Shown here piece by piece: positions 17,187 through 29,162 of a stretch of DNA of 64,000 bases. Origin of the DNA: an uncultured Bacteroidales bacterium. Lineage in GTDB: Bacteria > Bacteroidota > Bacteroidia > Bacteroidales > FEN-979. The position numbers and the translations under genes were made by a program. The stretch is taken from contig CAIRDP010000047.1 in NCBI GenBank assembly GCA_903877385.1, forward strand, positions 1-64,000. The letters run 5' to 3'. The notes beneath the pieces are model-generated. The model did no database searches, was not told where the DNA came from, and worked only from the letters and a program-made list of their open reading frames with translations. Position 1 is the stretch's first letter, and each line of letters begins with the position of its first letter.

Positions 17187-19088
17187 ATGACAATACTTGC
17201 GAAATTGATTCCTTTGTTTCCCTTGCTTGGATTTATCATCCTGGGCCTGGGTTATCGCAGCATTCCAAAACGAATCGCCTCGATCCTGGGGCCGGGAACG
17301 GTATTTCTTTCATTTATTTTTTCAGTTTTCCTTCTTTTCAACATTCATCATTCGTTGATGAATATTCGATATTTCTCCTGGATCTCCTTCGGCAATCTCA
17401 GCATTTCGTTCGACTTCCTCATCGACCCCTTGTCGATCCTGATGATGCTCGTCATTACAGGGGTTGGCCTTCTCATACATGTATATTCCATAGGGTATAT
17501 GTCGCATGATGAAGGCTTCAACAGGTTCTTTGCCTATACGAACCTCTTTGTTTTCTTCATGCTGATCCTTGTGATGGGTTCGAATTATGCGGTAATGTTC
17601 ATAGGCTGGGAAGGAGTGGGGCTTTGTTCATACCTGCTGATAGGGTTCTGGTTCAAAAACCAGCAGTTTAACAATGCAGCGAAGAAGGCATTTATAATGA
17701 ACCGCATAGGCGACCTGGGGTTCCTGCTGGGGATGTTCCTGATTTTTACAAGCTTCAGGAGCTTCAACTATGTGACAGTCTTTGACCTGGCAAAAACCAT
17801 GCCGTCCGGCAGCGGTACAATAACTGCAATTACACTCCTGCTTTTTATTGGTGCAGTGGGGAAAAGCGCCCAGATCCCCTTATATACCTGGCTTCCCGAT
17901 GCCATGGCAGGCCCCACCCCGGTATCAGCCCTGATCCATGCTGCCACCATGGTCACAGCAGGAGTATATATGGTTGCACGTTCGGGTGTTCTTTACGTGC
18001 TTGCACCTGCCACCATGGAAATCATGGGCCTCACGGCCATGGCTACAATGATCCTGGCGGCTGCAATAGCCATCTTCCAGAACGATATTAAAAAAGTGCT
18101 GGCGTATTCAACTATAAGCCAGCTGGGATATATGTTCCTTGCGCTCAGCGTTGGCGCTTTTACCGGTACAATGTTCCATCTCATGACGCATGCCTTCTTC
18201 AAAGCCCTGCTGTTCCTTGGAGCCGGCAGTGTGATCCATGCACTGGAAGGGGAGCAGGATATCAGGAAAATGGGCGGACTGAAAAATGTCCTACCGAAAA
18301 CTTACTGGACTTTCCTGGTCGGGACATTGGCAATTGCAGGATTGCCGCCGCTTTCGGGATTTTTCTCGAAGGACGAGATTTTAGCCGGTGTTTTCAGTTC
18401 CAGTCAGACGATGTGGATCATTGCAGTGGCTGTAACCATGATGACCGCCTTCTATATGTTCCGCCTGCTCTTTCTCACTTTTTCAGGAAACTACAGGGGT
18501 ACTCATCCGCAGTCATTAAAAATACATGAATCCCCTGCTGTTATGACCATCCCCCTGCTGATACTCGCTTTTCTTGCATTTTTCGGGGGCTTCCTCAACA
18601 TCCCCGAACTCATGGGAGGCAGCGGTGTTCTGAAGGAATTTCTTTCGCCGGTATTTGCCGATGCAGTGAAGCTTAACCAGGTCCCCTATCTGCTTGTTCC
18701 GGAAAAAAGGGAGTGGTACAATATCGCTTTGGTTATAATACTGGTTGTGCTGGCAATATTGGCTGCATACAGGAAGTTTGTAATAAAGCTAAGAACCGGG
18801 AGCATTGAAACTGAAGCCGGTTCATTCATTGAGAGACTTGCCGCAAACAAGTTTTATATCGATGAATTGTACGATGCCATCTTCGTCAAACCTGCACTGA
18901 AAATCTCAGGGGCCCTTCACGAATTCGTCGAAGTCAGGTTCATCGACCGTGTCGTGAATGGTGCCGGAACCATGATTGTGAGGTTCAGCAACATCATCCG
19001 TTACCTCCAGGCCGGGCATGTAGGCATGTATATGTTTTTCATGATAATAGGAATTTTGCTGATACTGTTTTTTAATATACTTTTCTGA
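17187..19088 (+). CDS. nuoL: NADH-quinone oxidoreductase subunit L
   Basis: 633-aa antiporter-like proton-pumping subunit with about 16 helices. Core signatures are DPLSILMMLVITGVGLLIHVYSIGYM, FIGWEGVGLCSYLLIGFW and TWLPDAMAGPTPVSALIHAATMVTAGVYM. The long amphipathic helix and last helix follow near the C-terminus. Residues 51-63 (FNIHHSLMNIRYF), in the loop after the first helix, are encoded by an in-frame heptad repeat, yet the frame is open and the rest is intact. The last base of the TGA stop is the first base of the nuoM ATG. Confidence 0.95.
   Translation: MTILAKLIPLFPLLGFIILGLGYRSIPKRIASILGPGTVFLSFIFSVFLLFNIHHSLMNIRYFSWISFGNLSISFDFLIDPLSILMMLVITGVGLLIHVYSIGYMSHDEGFNRFFAYTNLFVFFMLILVMGSNYAVMFIGWEGVGLCSYLLIGFWFKNQQFNNAAKKAFIMNRIGDLGFLLGMFLIFTSFRSFNYVTVFDLAKTMPSGSGTITAITLLLFIGAVGKSAQIPLYTWLPDAMAGPTPVSALIHAATMVTAGVYMVARSGVLYVLAPATMEIMGLTAMATMILAAAIAIFQNDIKKVLAYSTISQLGYMFLALSVGAFTGTMFHLMTHAFFKALLFLGAGSVIHALEGEQDIRKMGGLKNVLPKTYWTFLVGTLAIAGLPPLSGFFSKDEILAGVFSSSQTMWIIAVAVTMMTAFYMFRLLFLTFSGNYRGTHPQSLKIHESPAVMTIPLLILAFLAFFGGFLNIPELMGGSGVLKEFLSPVFADAVKLNQVPYLLVPEKREWYNIALVIILVVLAILAAYRKFVIKLRTGSIETEAGSFIERLAANKFYIDELYDAIFVKPALKISGALHEFVEVRFIDRVVNGAGTMIVRFSNIIRYLQAGHVGMYMFFMIIGILLILFFNILF
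17337..17374 (-). repeat. YGAATRT heptad repeat inside the nuoL coding sequence
   Basis: Read on the minus strand the 38 bases are about 35/38 identical to the array at 16316-16354, only 1 kb away. It lies in frame in nuoL and encodes a short polar loop between the first two membrane helices. Confidence 0.8.
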
Positions 19089-20536
19089 TGCTGACGCTGA
19101 CCCTGATAGTATTTCCACTGCTTGTCGCCATTGGCCTTTTCTTCATAAAGGACGGGAAATGGGCGGGGAACCTTGCCCTGGCAACAGCTTTGATCGAGTT
19201 CGGCATTTCGGTAGCCGCGCTGGTACAGTATTTCCTTTTCTGCCACTGCTTGCTGCTCTTCCACCTTGAATGGCTGGCCGATTACGGCATCAGCCTGAAG
19301 TTCGGGATCGATGGCCTGAGCATGCTTCTGATTTTGCTTACGACATTTCTTATACCCATCATCATTTATTCAAGCCTTGGCCAAAAGATACAGAGATCCT
19401 CATCGTTTTACAGCCTCATCATCCTCATGCAGGCCGGCCTTATCGGTGTTTTCACAGCCTTCGACGGGATGATGTTTTATATTTTCTGGGAGCTGACCCT
19501 CATCCCTGCATATTTCATTGCAGCTTACTGGGGAGGGGAAAACCGCATCCGCATTACATTAAAATTCTTTGCCTACACATTCAGCGGCAGCCTGCTGATG
19601 CTGATTGCCATTATTTACCTGTATTTCCGCACACCTCTGCCGCATTCCTTTGATCACATCTGGCTTTATGCAAGCAACCTTAATCCGGGCGAACAGCTCT
19701 GGATCTTCCTTGCCTTCTTTATAGCGTTTGCAATCAAGGTCCCGGTATTCCCCTTCCATACCTGGCAGCCCGATACTTATGTAACGGCTCCATATTCAGG
19801 CAGCATGCTGCTGGGCGGGCTGATGTCGAAAATGGGATTGTTCGGGATGATCCGCTGGATGATACCGATAACATATACGGAACTTACACGGACCGGCGGG
19901 TTTTTCGTTATTTTCCCTGTGATCGGGATTGTTTATGCCTCGCTTATTGCCTTGCGTCAGGATGACCTTAAGCGGCTGGTGGCCTACTCCTCTGTTGCGC
20001 ATCTCGGGCTTGTGGCCGCGGGAGCAATGACCCTGAACGCAATAGCAATGCAGGGAGCCATGATACAGATGGTTTCACATGGCATCAATATTGTGGGATT
20101 GTTCATCCTGGTACAATATATCGAGGCAAGGACGAAAACCAGGAGCATAGCCGAACTTGGAGGGATAGCCCTTAAAGCCCCGCGACTGGCGGTTTTTTTC
20201 ATGATTATCCTGCTGGGGAGCATAGCCCTGCCCCTGACCGATGGATTTGTAGGGGAATTCCTGATCCTGCTCGGTATGTTTAAATACAATGCAGTTTTTG
20301 CCGCCGTATCAGGGCTCACGATCATATTCGGAGCAGTATATATGTTATGGATGTACCAGAGGGTGATGCTGGGCAATACAAAGGCTGCAACAGAGCAGAT
20401 CAGCGATCTCAACTGGAAGGAAATGATACCGCTGATTGCAATCGTGATCATGGTGATCTGGATAGGTGTTGCGCCGGGGATGTTTATGAAACTGGCCGAA
20501 AACGGGGTGGGGCAGGTCATTGGAATTATAAGATGA
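19088..20536 (+). CDS. nuoM: NADH-quinone oxidoreductase subunit M
   Basis: 482-aa antiporter-like membrane subunit of complex I with about 14 helices. Signatures: KFGIDGLSMLLILLTTFLIP, FYIFWELTLIPAYF (essential Glu in helix 5), AIKVPVFPFHTWQPDTYVTAPYSGSMLL and LKRLVAYSSVAHLG. Start shares a base with the nuoL stop. The TGA stop (20534-20536) coincides with the first unit of a long mixed heptad array. Confidence 0.95.
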   Translation: MLTLTLIVFPLLVAIGLFFIKDGKWAGNLALATALIEFGISVAALVQYFLFCHCLLLFHLEWLADYGISLKFGIDGLSMLLILLTTFLIPIIIYSSLGQKIQRSSSFYSLIILMQAGLIGVFTAFDGMMFYIFWELTLIPAYFIAAYWGGENRIRITLKFFAYTFSGSLLMLIAIIYLYFRTPLPHSFDHIWLYASNLNPGEQLWIFLAFFIAFAIKVPVFPFHTWQPDTYVTAPYSGSMLLGGLMSKMGLFGMIRWMIPITYTELTRTGGFFVIFPVIGIVYASLIALRQDDLKRLVAYSSVAHLGLVAAGAMTLNAIAMQGAMIQMVSHGINIVGLFILVQYIEARTKTRSIAELGGIALKAPRLAVFFMIILLGSIALPLTDGFVGEFLILLGMFKYNAVFAAVSGLTIIFGAVYMLWMYQRVMLGNTKAATEQISDLNWKEMIPLIAIVIMVIWIGVAPGMFMKLAENGVGQVIGIIR

Positions 20537-20663
20537 ATATCGAATATCGAATATTGAATATTGAATGTTGAAGTGGTTTTGAATAATCGCTTACCCGAAT
20601 TTTGAATTACGAATGAATACATCACCACGCTACTCATCACTCATGGCTTATGGCTTAACTTAT
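20534..20663 (+). repeat. mixed heptad array between nuoM and nuoN
   Basis: Starts at the nuoM TGA with TGAATAT, CGAATAT, CGAATAT, TGAATAT, TGAATGT and continues with looser GAATTACGAATG words to 20615. It ends with a second lexicon at about 20629-20663 (TACTCAT, CACTCAT, GGCTTAT, GGCTTAA, CTTATGA) that runs into the start of nuoN. The same combination of the two lexicons is found at 59733-59847. Confidence 0.75.
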
Positions 20664-22041
20664 GAATAGTATAATATCATTATCGGTTTTAGGGGTCCTG
20701 GTGCTTTTTCTGGGTATACTTAAGAAGAAGACCTGGCTGCTGCCATTGATACTGCCCGGCCTGCTCATTTCGCTTGTAATGACAGTACTGCACTGGAACA
20801 TGAACCGCGGCCTTTTCCATAATATGATCATTATCGACAATACCGGAGTGGCATTCAGTGCAGTGCTGATCTTTTCGACCTTCCTTATTTTCATGCTGGC
20901 GGCACAGTATTACCGCAAAGTCATAAGGCCCCTCGACGATATTTATGCCATCATGATCTTTGCCCTTGTGGGCGCCGTGCTGATGTGCTATTTCGGCAAC
21001 CTCATCATGCTGTTCATAGGCATTGAAACCCTTTCCATTGCCCTGTATGTGCTTGCAGGCAGCCATAAGGAAGCCATCACTTCGAACGAAGCCACGCTTA
21101 AATATTTCCTCCTGGGATCTTTCCTTTCGGGATTCCTACTGTTCGGGATAGCACTGCTTTACGGCTCCAGCGGTTCCTTTGACTTGTATACCATCCATGC
21201 TTATGTGGTCAGTCATATACAACAGGGCCTGCCTCCCATGTTCAAAGCCGGGCTTTTCCTTCTCATCATAGGGCTTTCGTTCAAGATAGCCATTGCCCCG
21301 TTCCATTTCTGGGCGCCCGATGTGTACGAGGGAACTCCCACCCTTCTCACTGCATTCATGGCTTCGGTTGTGAAAATTGCCAGTGTCGTAGCCATGTACC
21401 GCTTTTTCAGCATCACCTTCTTCGGCATCCACGGGGTATGGGAAATGACGGTTGCCATACTTGCAGGCATCACCATCATTATTGGAAATGTCACCGGCAT
21501 CTACCAGCCAAACCTGAAACGTATGCTGGCCTATTCCAGCATATCCCATTCAGGGTATATGATGCTGGCAATGGTGGCATTTTCAGGCTATACAGCAACC
21601 GCCCTGCTGTTTTATGCCGTTGCTTATTCCGTTGCAACCATTTCGGCCTTTGCGATCCTGATCCTGGTAAGGGAAGCAAAGGGGAACGATTACTTCGGCT
21701 CTTTCAACAACCTTGCAAAGCACAACCGTATCGAAGCCTTTACTCTGGCTGTTGCCATGCTATCCCTCACGGGAATCCCGCCCCTGGCAGGCTTTATGGG
21801 AAAGTACTTCCTGTTCTCAGCAGCAATCGAGCAGGGTTGGCTGTGGCTTGTCATCATCGCCATCGCCGGATCGGCTGTTAGCGTTGGATATTACTTCAAA
21901 CCGATCATTGCCATGTATTTCAGGGAAGACCAGGAAACAGTTTTGCAGGCCGGCCCTTCCTATAAGGCCCATATCCTTTTCCTTACCCTGCTCACGATAC
22001 TGCTGGGATTTTTACCCTTCCTGCTGAGCGGGCTGATCTAA
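20662..22041 (+). CDS. nuoN: NADH-quinone oxidoreductase subunit N
   Basis: 459-aa antiporter-like membrane subunit, the last of the operon, with about 13-14 helices. Signatures: FIGIETLSIALYVLAG (essential Glu), FKIAIAPFHFWAPDVYEGTPTLLTAFMASVVK, LKRMLAYSSISHSGYM and LTGIPPLAGFMGKYFLF. The start codon lies at the edge of the heptad array. It ends seven bases from the convergent T9SS protein gene. Confidence 0.95.
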   Translation: MNSIISLSVLGVLVLFLGILKKKTWLLPLILPGLLISLVMTVLHWNMNRGLFHNMIIIDNTGVAFSAVLIFSTFLIFMLAAQYYRKVIRPLDDIYAIMIFALVGAVLMCYFGNLIMLFIGIETLSIALYVLAGSHKEAITSNEATLKYFLLGSFLSGFLLFGIALLYGSSGSFDLYTIHAYVVSHIQQGLPPMFKAGLFLLIIGLSFKIAIAPFHFWAPDVYEGTPTLLTAFMASVVKIASVVAMYRFFSITFFGIHGVWEMTVAILAGITIIIGNVTGIYQPNLKRMLAYSSISHSGYMMLAMVAFSGYTATALLFYAVAYSVATISAFAILILVREAKGNDYFGSFNNLAKHNRIEAFTLAVAMLSLTGIPPLAGFMGKYFLFSAAIEQGWLWLVIIAIAGSAVSVGYYFKPIIAMYFREDQETVLQAGPSYKAHILFLTLLTILLGFLPFLLSGLI

Positions 22042-22067
22042 GCGTTAATCAATACCTGATCAGTTTT
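22033..22067 (+). terminator. weak hairpin at the end of the nuo operon
   Basis: CTGATC at 22033-22038 pairs with GATCAG at 22058-22063 and is followed by TTTT. The stem is short and overlaps the nuoN stop, so this is only a possible terminator. Confidence 0.3.
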
Positions 22068-23530
22068 CGGTTCATAATTCCCTCTTCAGTCTGGATTTTC
22101 AGGAAGTATACTCCCGTAGTAAGTTTGCTAACATCCAGTTTAAGTTCCATTGCCTTGTTACTGCGGATGAGATCCACCATCTGGCCGGAAGTGTTCCATA
22201 TCTCGCAACCGCTGATGGAGAGTGATCCGGTAATGATAATGTCTGCAGATGAGGGATTGGGATATACCAGTATTTCGGTTCCTTCAAGTGAGGGAACCGA
22301 CAGGGAAGTAACTTTCAGGGTGTCTCCCGGGGGTGATTCACACTGGAATGCATTGATTACAGGATCGTTATAAATCGTGGTAAGGTAATATAAATAATAA
22401 TTGGTTTGGATCCCGGTGGGAATGGTATCATAATACACGGTATCAGAAATATCAGAGGTGTTTAGTTTGTTAAACGGTGGCATACCTGCAGAATCTGACC
22501 GGTATATGTTATATCCATGAACAATACTGCTCCCAGGTTTAAAGGGTAACACACCTTCTGCGTTCACAGCATTCCCGCAAGGTGGCTTCCACGACAATTT
22601 GTTGATGTTGCTGCCGCCCTGCCGCATTGCTTTTCCCCCGATTGGAGGAAGGCAAACCGGATCCACTTTAATATTGTCAAGGTACCAGCCCACTATATCT
22701 GAAGAGTTTAGCCCGGCAGCCCTGAACCTGAACATGATCACATCACCGATGTATTTCTGGCAATCATACTGGTAGTGGATCCAGCCTGTATCCATCACAT
22801 TTGTAAAAGTCTGCAAAACATCCCATACACTGTCGCTGCCAGCCTCAATGATCAGCTTTTCTTTACCCGTGGGATTTACATTTTCCAGTTTAAGGTCAAA
22901 TGAAAACGTTGCTTTGGAACAGGTCCAGATGTTCAGGGGATTCCAGAAGCTGATCAAAGCCGCCTGGTAGTTGGTATCCACCGGATTGCCTTTGAAAGCC
23001 ATACAGGGTTTAGGGTTCCCTTTTTGATAATCAGCATCCCAGTTCCCCTGCTCAGGGGAAAAATGCCAGTTATAATAACCATACAGACCATTATCCCAGG
23101 TTTCATTCATAGGATACATAAAATCACAATCCATGTCGAGAATGGTTTCATTTGAGGCAGGGGATTCGCCGAAGAGCCCGGGTTGGCCATAATAACTCAG
23201 GTCATAGTAAGCGGTGAGGGTATAATTCCACAATCCCAGTTTCGGCCACATGTGATAATGCATCAAGGTATTGGAACCATCAATATATTCCAGTTTGTGG
23301 CCATTGCCGTGGAGATAGTACCCCAGGATTCCCGGCGGTGTTGTTGAGTCCGACCTTAAAGGCATGGACCACCATAGAATAGAACCATTACAGTCGGATG
23401 CACTCGACTGCAAAAACCGCGGAGGGCAAAGAGAATCGGCCGGTGCCTTTCGGTTGTCCCGTGCAGTGGCCGGAGCCAACGGTAAAAACAAAAGGCAGGA
23501 GAAGAATAAGAAAATATATACAGTTTTCAT
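22049..23530 (-). CDS. secreted protein with T9SS sorting domain
   Basis: 493-aa exported protein. The signal peptide is MKTVYIFLFFSCLLFLPLAPATA. The middle (about 130-290) contains a beta-sandwich region ending GWYLDNIKVDPVC, like the MAM/jelly-roll domains of secreted peptidases. A fibronectin-III-like stretch around 300-400 has NIYRSDSAGMPPFNKLN. The C-terminus (about 420-493) is a type A sorting domain: ILVYPNPSSADIIITG and TTGVYFLKIQTEEGIMNRKLIRY. It should cross the outer membrane by T9SS and be anchored at the surface. No catalytic motif was found. Confidence 0.85.
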   Translation of the reverse strand: MKTVYIFLFFSCLLFLPLAPATARDNRKAPADSLCPPRFLQSSASDCNGSILWWSMPLRSDSTTPPGILGYYLHGNGHKLEYIDGSNTLMHYHMWPKLGLWNYTLTAYYDLSYYGQPGLFGESPASNETILDMDCDFMYPMNETWDNGLYGYYNWHFSPEQGNWDADYQKGNPKPCMAFKGNPVDTNYQAALISFWNPLNIWTCSKATFSFDLKLENVNPTGKEKLIIEAGSDSVWDVLQTFTNVMDTGWIHYQYDCQKYIGDVIMFRFRAAGLNSSDIVGWYLDNIKVDPVCLPPIGGKAMRQGGSNINKLSWKPPCGNAVNAEGVLPFKPGSSIVHGYNIYRSDSAGMPPFNKLNTSDISDTVYYDTIPTGIQTNYYLYYLTTIYNDPVINAFQCESPPGDTLKVTSLSVPSLEGTEILVYPNPSSADIIITGSLSISGCEIWNTSGQMVDLIRSNKAMELKLDVSKLTTGVYFLKIQTEEGIMNRKLIRY

Positions 23531-23587
23531 AATATATGAATATTATCAATCTGTAAATATACGAAAGCGGGAAATAAAAGTCAAGCT

Positions 23588-27146
<3,559 letters not shown>

Positions 27147-27204
27147 GGAATTAATATTATTTCAGGCTTACGCCCGTTGATATCATATTGTATTTAGAAC
27201 CAGT

Positions 27205-27212
27205 CAAATTTA
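27205..27212 (-). promoter_or_regulatory. -7 box for the hydrolase-fusion/ABC-F operon
   Basis: On the minus strand TAAATTTG matches TAnnTTTG. It lies about 58 bases upstream of the ATG at 27146, and back to back with the promoter of the interrupted amidotransferase. Confidence 0.5.
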
Positions 27213-27241
27213 CGCAATTTTGCAGGGCACAGGTAAAGTAA

Positions 27242-27249
27242 TAGTTTTG
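27242..27249 (+). promoter_or_regulatory. -7 box of the interrupted glutamine amidotransferase gene
   Basis: TAGTTTTG matches TAnnTTTG, with TTTTG about 21 bases upstream (27217-27221) as the -33 element. It still drives the orphan N-terminal fragment at 27267. Confidence 0.5.
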
Positions 27250-27266
27250 CCTTATGAAAAGGAACA

Positions 27267-27389
27267 ATGGGTAAAAAGGTACTGATCATAAAAAATAAAA
27301 CAAGCGAAGGTCCCGGGCTGCTTGAGGAAGTCCTGAAAGAGAAGGGAATAAAATATTCCGTTACCGACCTCGTGTATTTCTTCTTATAA
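27267..27389 (+). pseudogene. N-terminal fragment of a class I glutamine amidotransferase
   Basis: Forty codons from ATG 27267 to TAA 27387 read MGKKVLIIKNKTSEGPG then LLEEVLKEKGIKYSVTDL. That is the conserved start of GMP-synthase-like type 1 glutamine amidotransferases. After the Asp-Leu pair (about 27371) homology stops and the frame closes in YFFL. The matching C-terminal part lies on the same strand 9.3 kb downstream at 36735-37057. The central part with the catalytic Cys (GxCLG) is absent from both pieces, so the gene is dead. Confidence 0.75.
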
Positions 27390-27517
27390 CTTCAATTGGG
27401 GTGCTAGGTATTTACTGGTTTGATCCAATCCAATTGGGTGTTGATGTTTAGTTAATGAATAAGCAGGATTATTAGAAATGCCAAAATTGTCAAGTGAGAT
27501 AAATGTTTGGCGGTTTG
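27390..27517 (+). other. left edge of the AT-rich T9SS island, no intact gene
   Basis: Between the broken amidotransferase and the first T9SS gene there is no complete gene. One plus-strand frame reads VFLLITSIGVLGIYWFDPI and stops at about 27452, which could be the last membrane segment of another truncated protein. The word CAATTGGG appears twice (27393-27400 and 27431-27438). No integrase or transposase remnant was recognised. Confidence 0.35.
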
Positions 27518-29080
27518 TTATCTTAATATTATTTTTGTTCCTGATACAGTTCGGTTTTTAAACTGAAGTTTAAAATAGTACATCCCGCGAACCCAATCCG
27601 AGACATCCACTTGCAAAATCAATTGGTTTTTAGGAATTTGTCGGGAATAAATCATTTTCCCCTGCTCATCAAATACTTCCAGCATTGTTGCATCCCATTG
27701 ATAAAAGTTGGATACTGTAGTCATGCCCAATTTTTTATCAACAAGTTGTAAATAGTTTGGAAACTCAATTGTAACCGACGAAGTTGCCGGATTAGGATAA
27801 ACCTTTAATTGAGATGCCTCTGATCCGCTGGAATATTCGTCAATTCCAACAATCAGGTCACAATCCGGATCGATGGTATCTGAAATCACCCCGCCGGAAC
27901 AAAGGCTGTCATAGACATACTGATGGTTATAAATTGAATCATAATTCAAATCAGAGTTTAACTTATATAAATAAATTATATGATTTGTCCCCTTGGAAAC
28001 ACTTACAAATTTACTATTAAAGGTTTTAACCGTGTGCTGGGTACTTGTCATCCATGAATCAGCATACTGTTGATAATAGTAACAAATACCCATGGTATCA
28101 GTTTTCATCCAACGTAAAATAAATTGGTTACTCAAAGTACCACCTGCGAATGTAATCATTGTTGTATCATTTAAAAAATTAATACAACTTACACCTCCCG
28201 GACAAGCCCCAGGTATTAAATCTTGAAAATATGATGCCTAACCACTACCTAAACATTTGACCAATACAGGTGTATCACAATAGTTACTGTGCCACCCTAT
28301 TGCATAATAATTCCCCGAGGAACTTTTTATTGTTGCATCTCCAACAAATCCATGAAATCCATTTCCACTACCATATACCACCCACCAGTAAAGATTTCCA
28401 GATGTATCGGTTTTAATAAAGTAGGGGTGCTCATAACCGCCTGCACCCGGGTTCTCGGAATAAAAGCACTTCCCGGAGATCAAATACCCATCTGAATCCA
28501 CCCTCACATTATGGTCTTCTTCATCAAATATGAGACTATCAGGATGATAATTTTTTTTCCATAACAGGTTCCCTGCTGAATCAAACTTGAAAAGGTTAAC
28601 TATATATGAAGGGTCGGAATACATTGTTAACATTATATAATTGCCTTCCGGGGTTTGCTTGCAACTTGTTGCAAAATCATACCTCCCCTGGGTATGAATA
28701 ACAGAACACCAATCGAGTTCACCACAAGAATTAAGTTTTATAATACAAGGATCAGTGTTGTTTATGTCATATTTGTTAAAATCGCCCGCTAACACAAGGC
28801 CCCCATCCGAAGTTTGTTCAATATTATCAAACCGGATATGATTTTGCCCTGTTCCAATTTTCTTTTCCCAAAGCTTATTTCCGTTAATATCAGTTTTAAT
28901 TAGCCAAAGATACCCTGGAGGATTTTCATTGTCTAAAATTAAATAACCTTTATCATATGTTTCGATCACCCAGGTAACATCGACCCATCCACCATCCGTG
29001 AAGGTTTTGATCCAATTTTGTGAAAAAATATGACTTATGAAAAGAAGATAAAAGGAAAGTGAAATACTAAACTTCTTCAT
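27518..29080 (-). pseudogene. T9SS-sorted secreted protein interrupted by one in-frame TAG
   Basis: Two open frames (28238-29080 and 27518-28159) are in the same frame, separated by a single TAG at 28238-28240. Read through, they give 521 codons that align end to end with the intact neighbour at 29163-30728, with identical signal-peptide layout and an almost identical C-terminal sorting domain. At the break this copy reads CLGSG-stop-ASYFQDL where the neighbour has VLSDGTQSYNHDL. Without read-through the product keeps its signal peptide and propeller-like repeats but loses the sorting domain, so it would not be exported by T9SS. Confidence 0.8.
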
Positions 29081-29162
29081 GGGTGAAAATATTAAAAATC
29101 AATAGCTGCCTTTTGAAATATGAGGCAACCATTGCTGACAGGATACCAATTATGTCGGTTTG

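Noticed and set aside
28238-28240. Stop-codon recoding (pyrrolysine or read-through as amber)
   Set aside because: TAG is used as a normal terminator elsewhere (for example at the ROK gene, 3255-3257, and glyS, 44571-44573), and no recoding element was seen.
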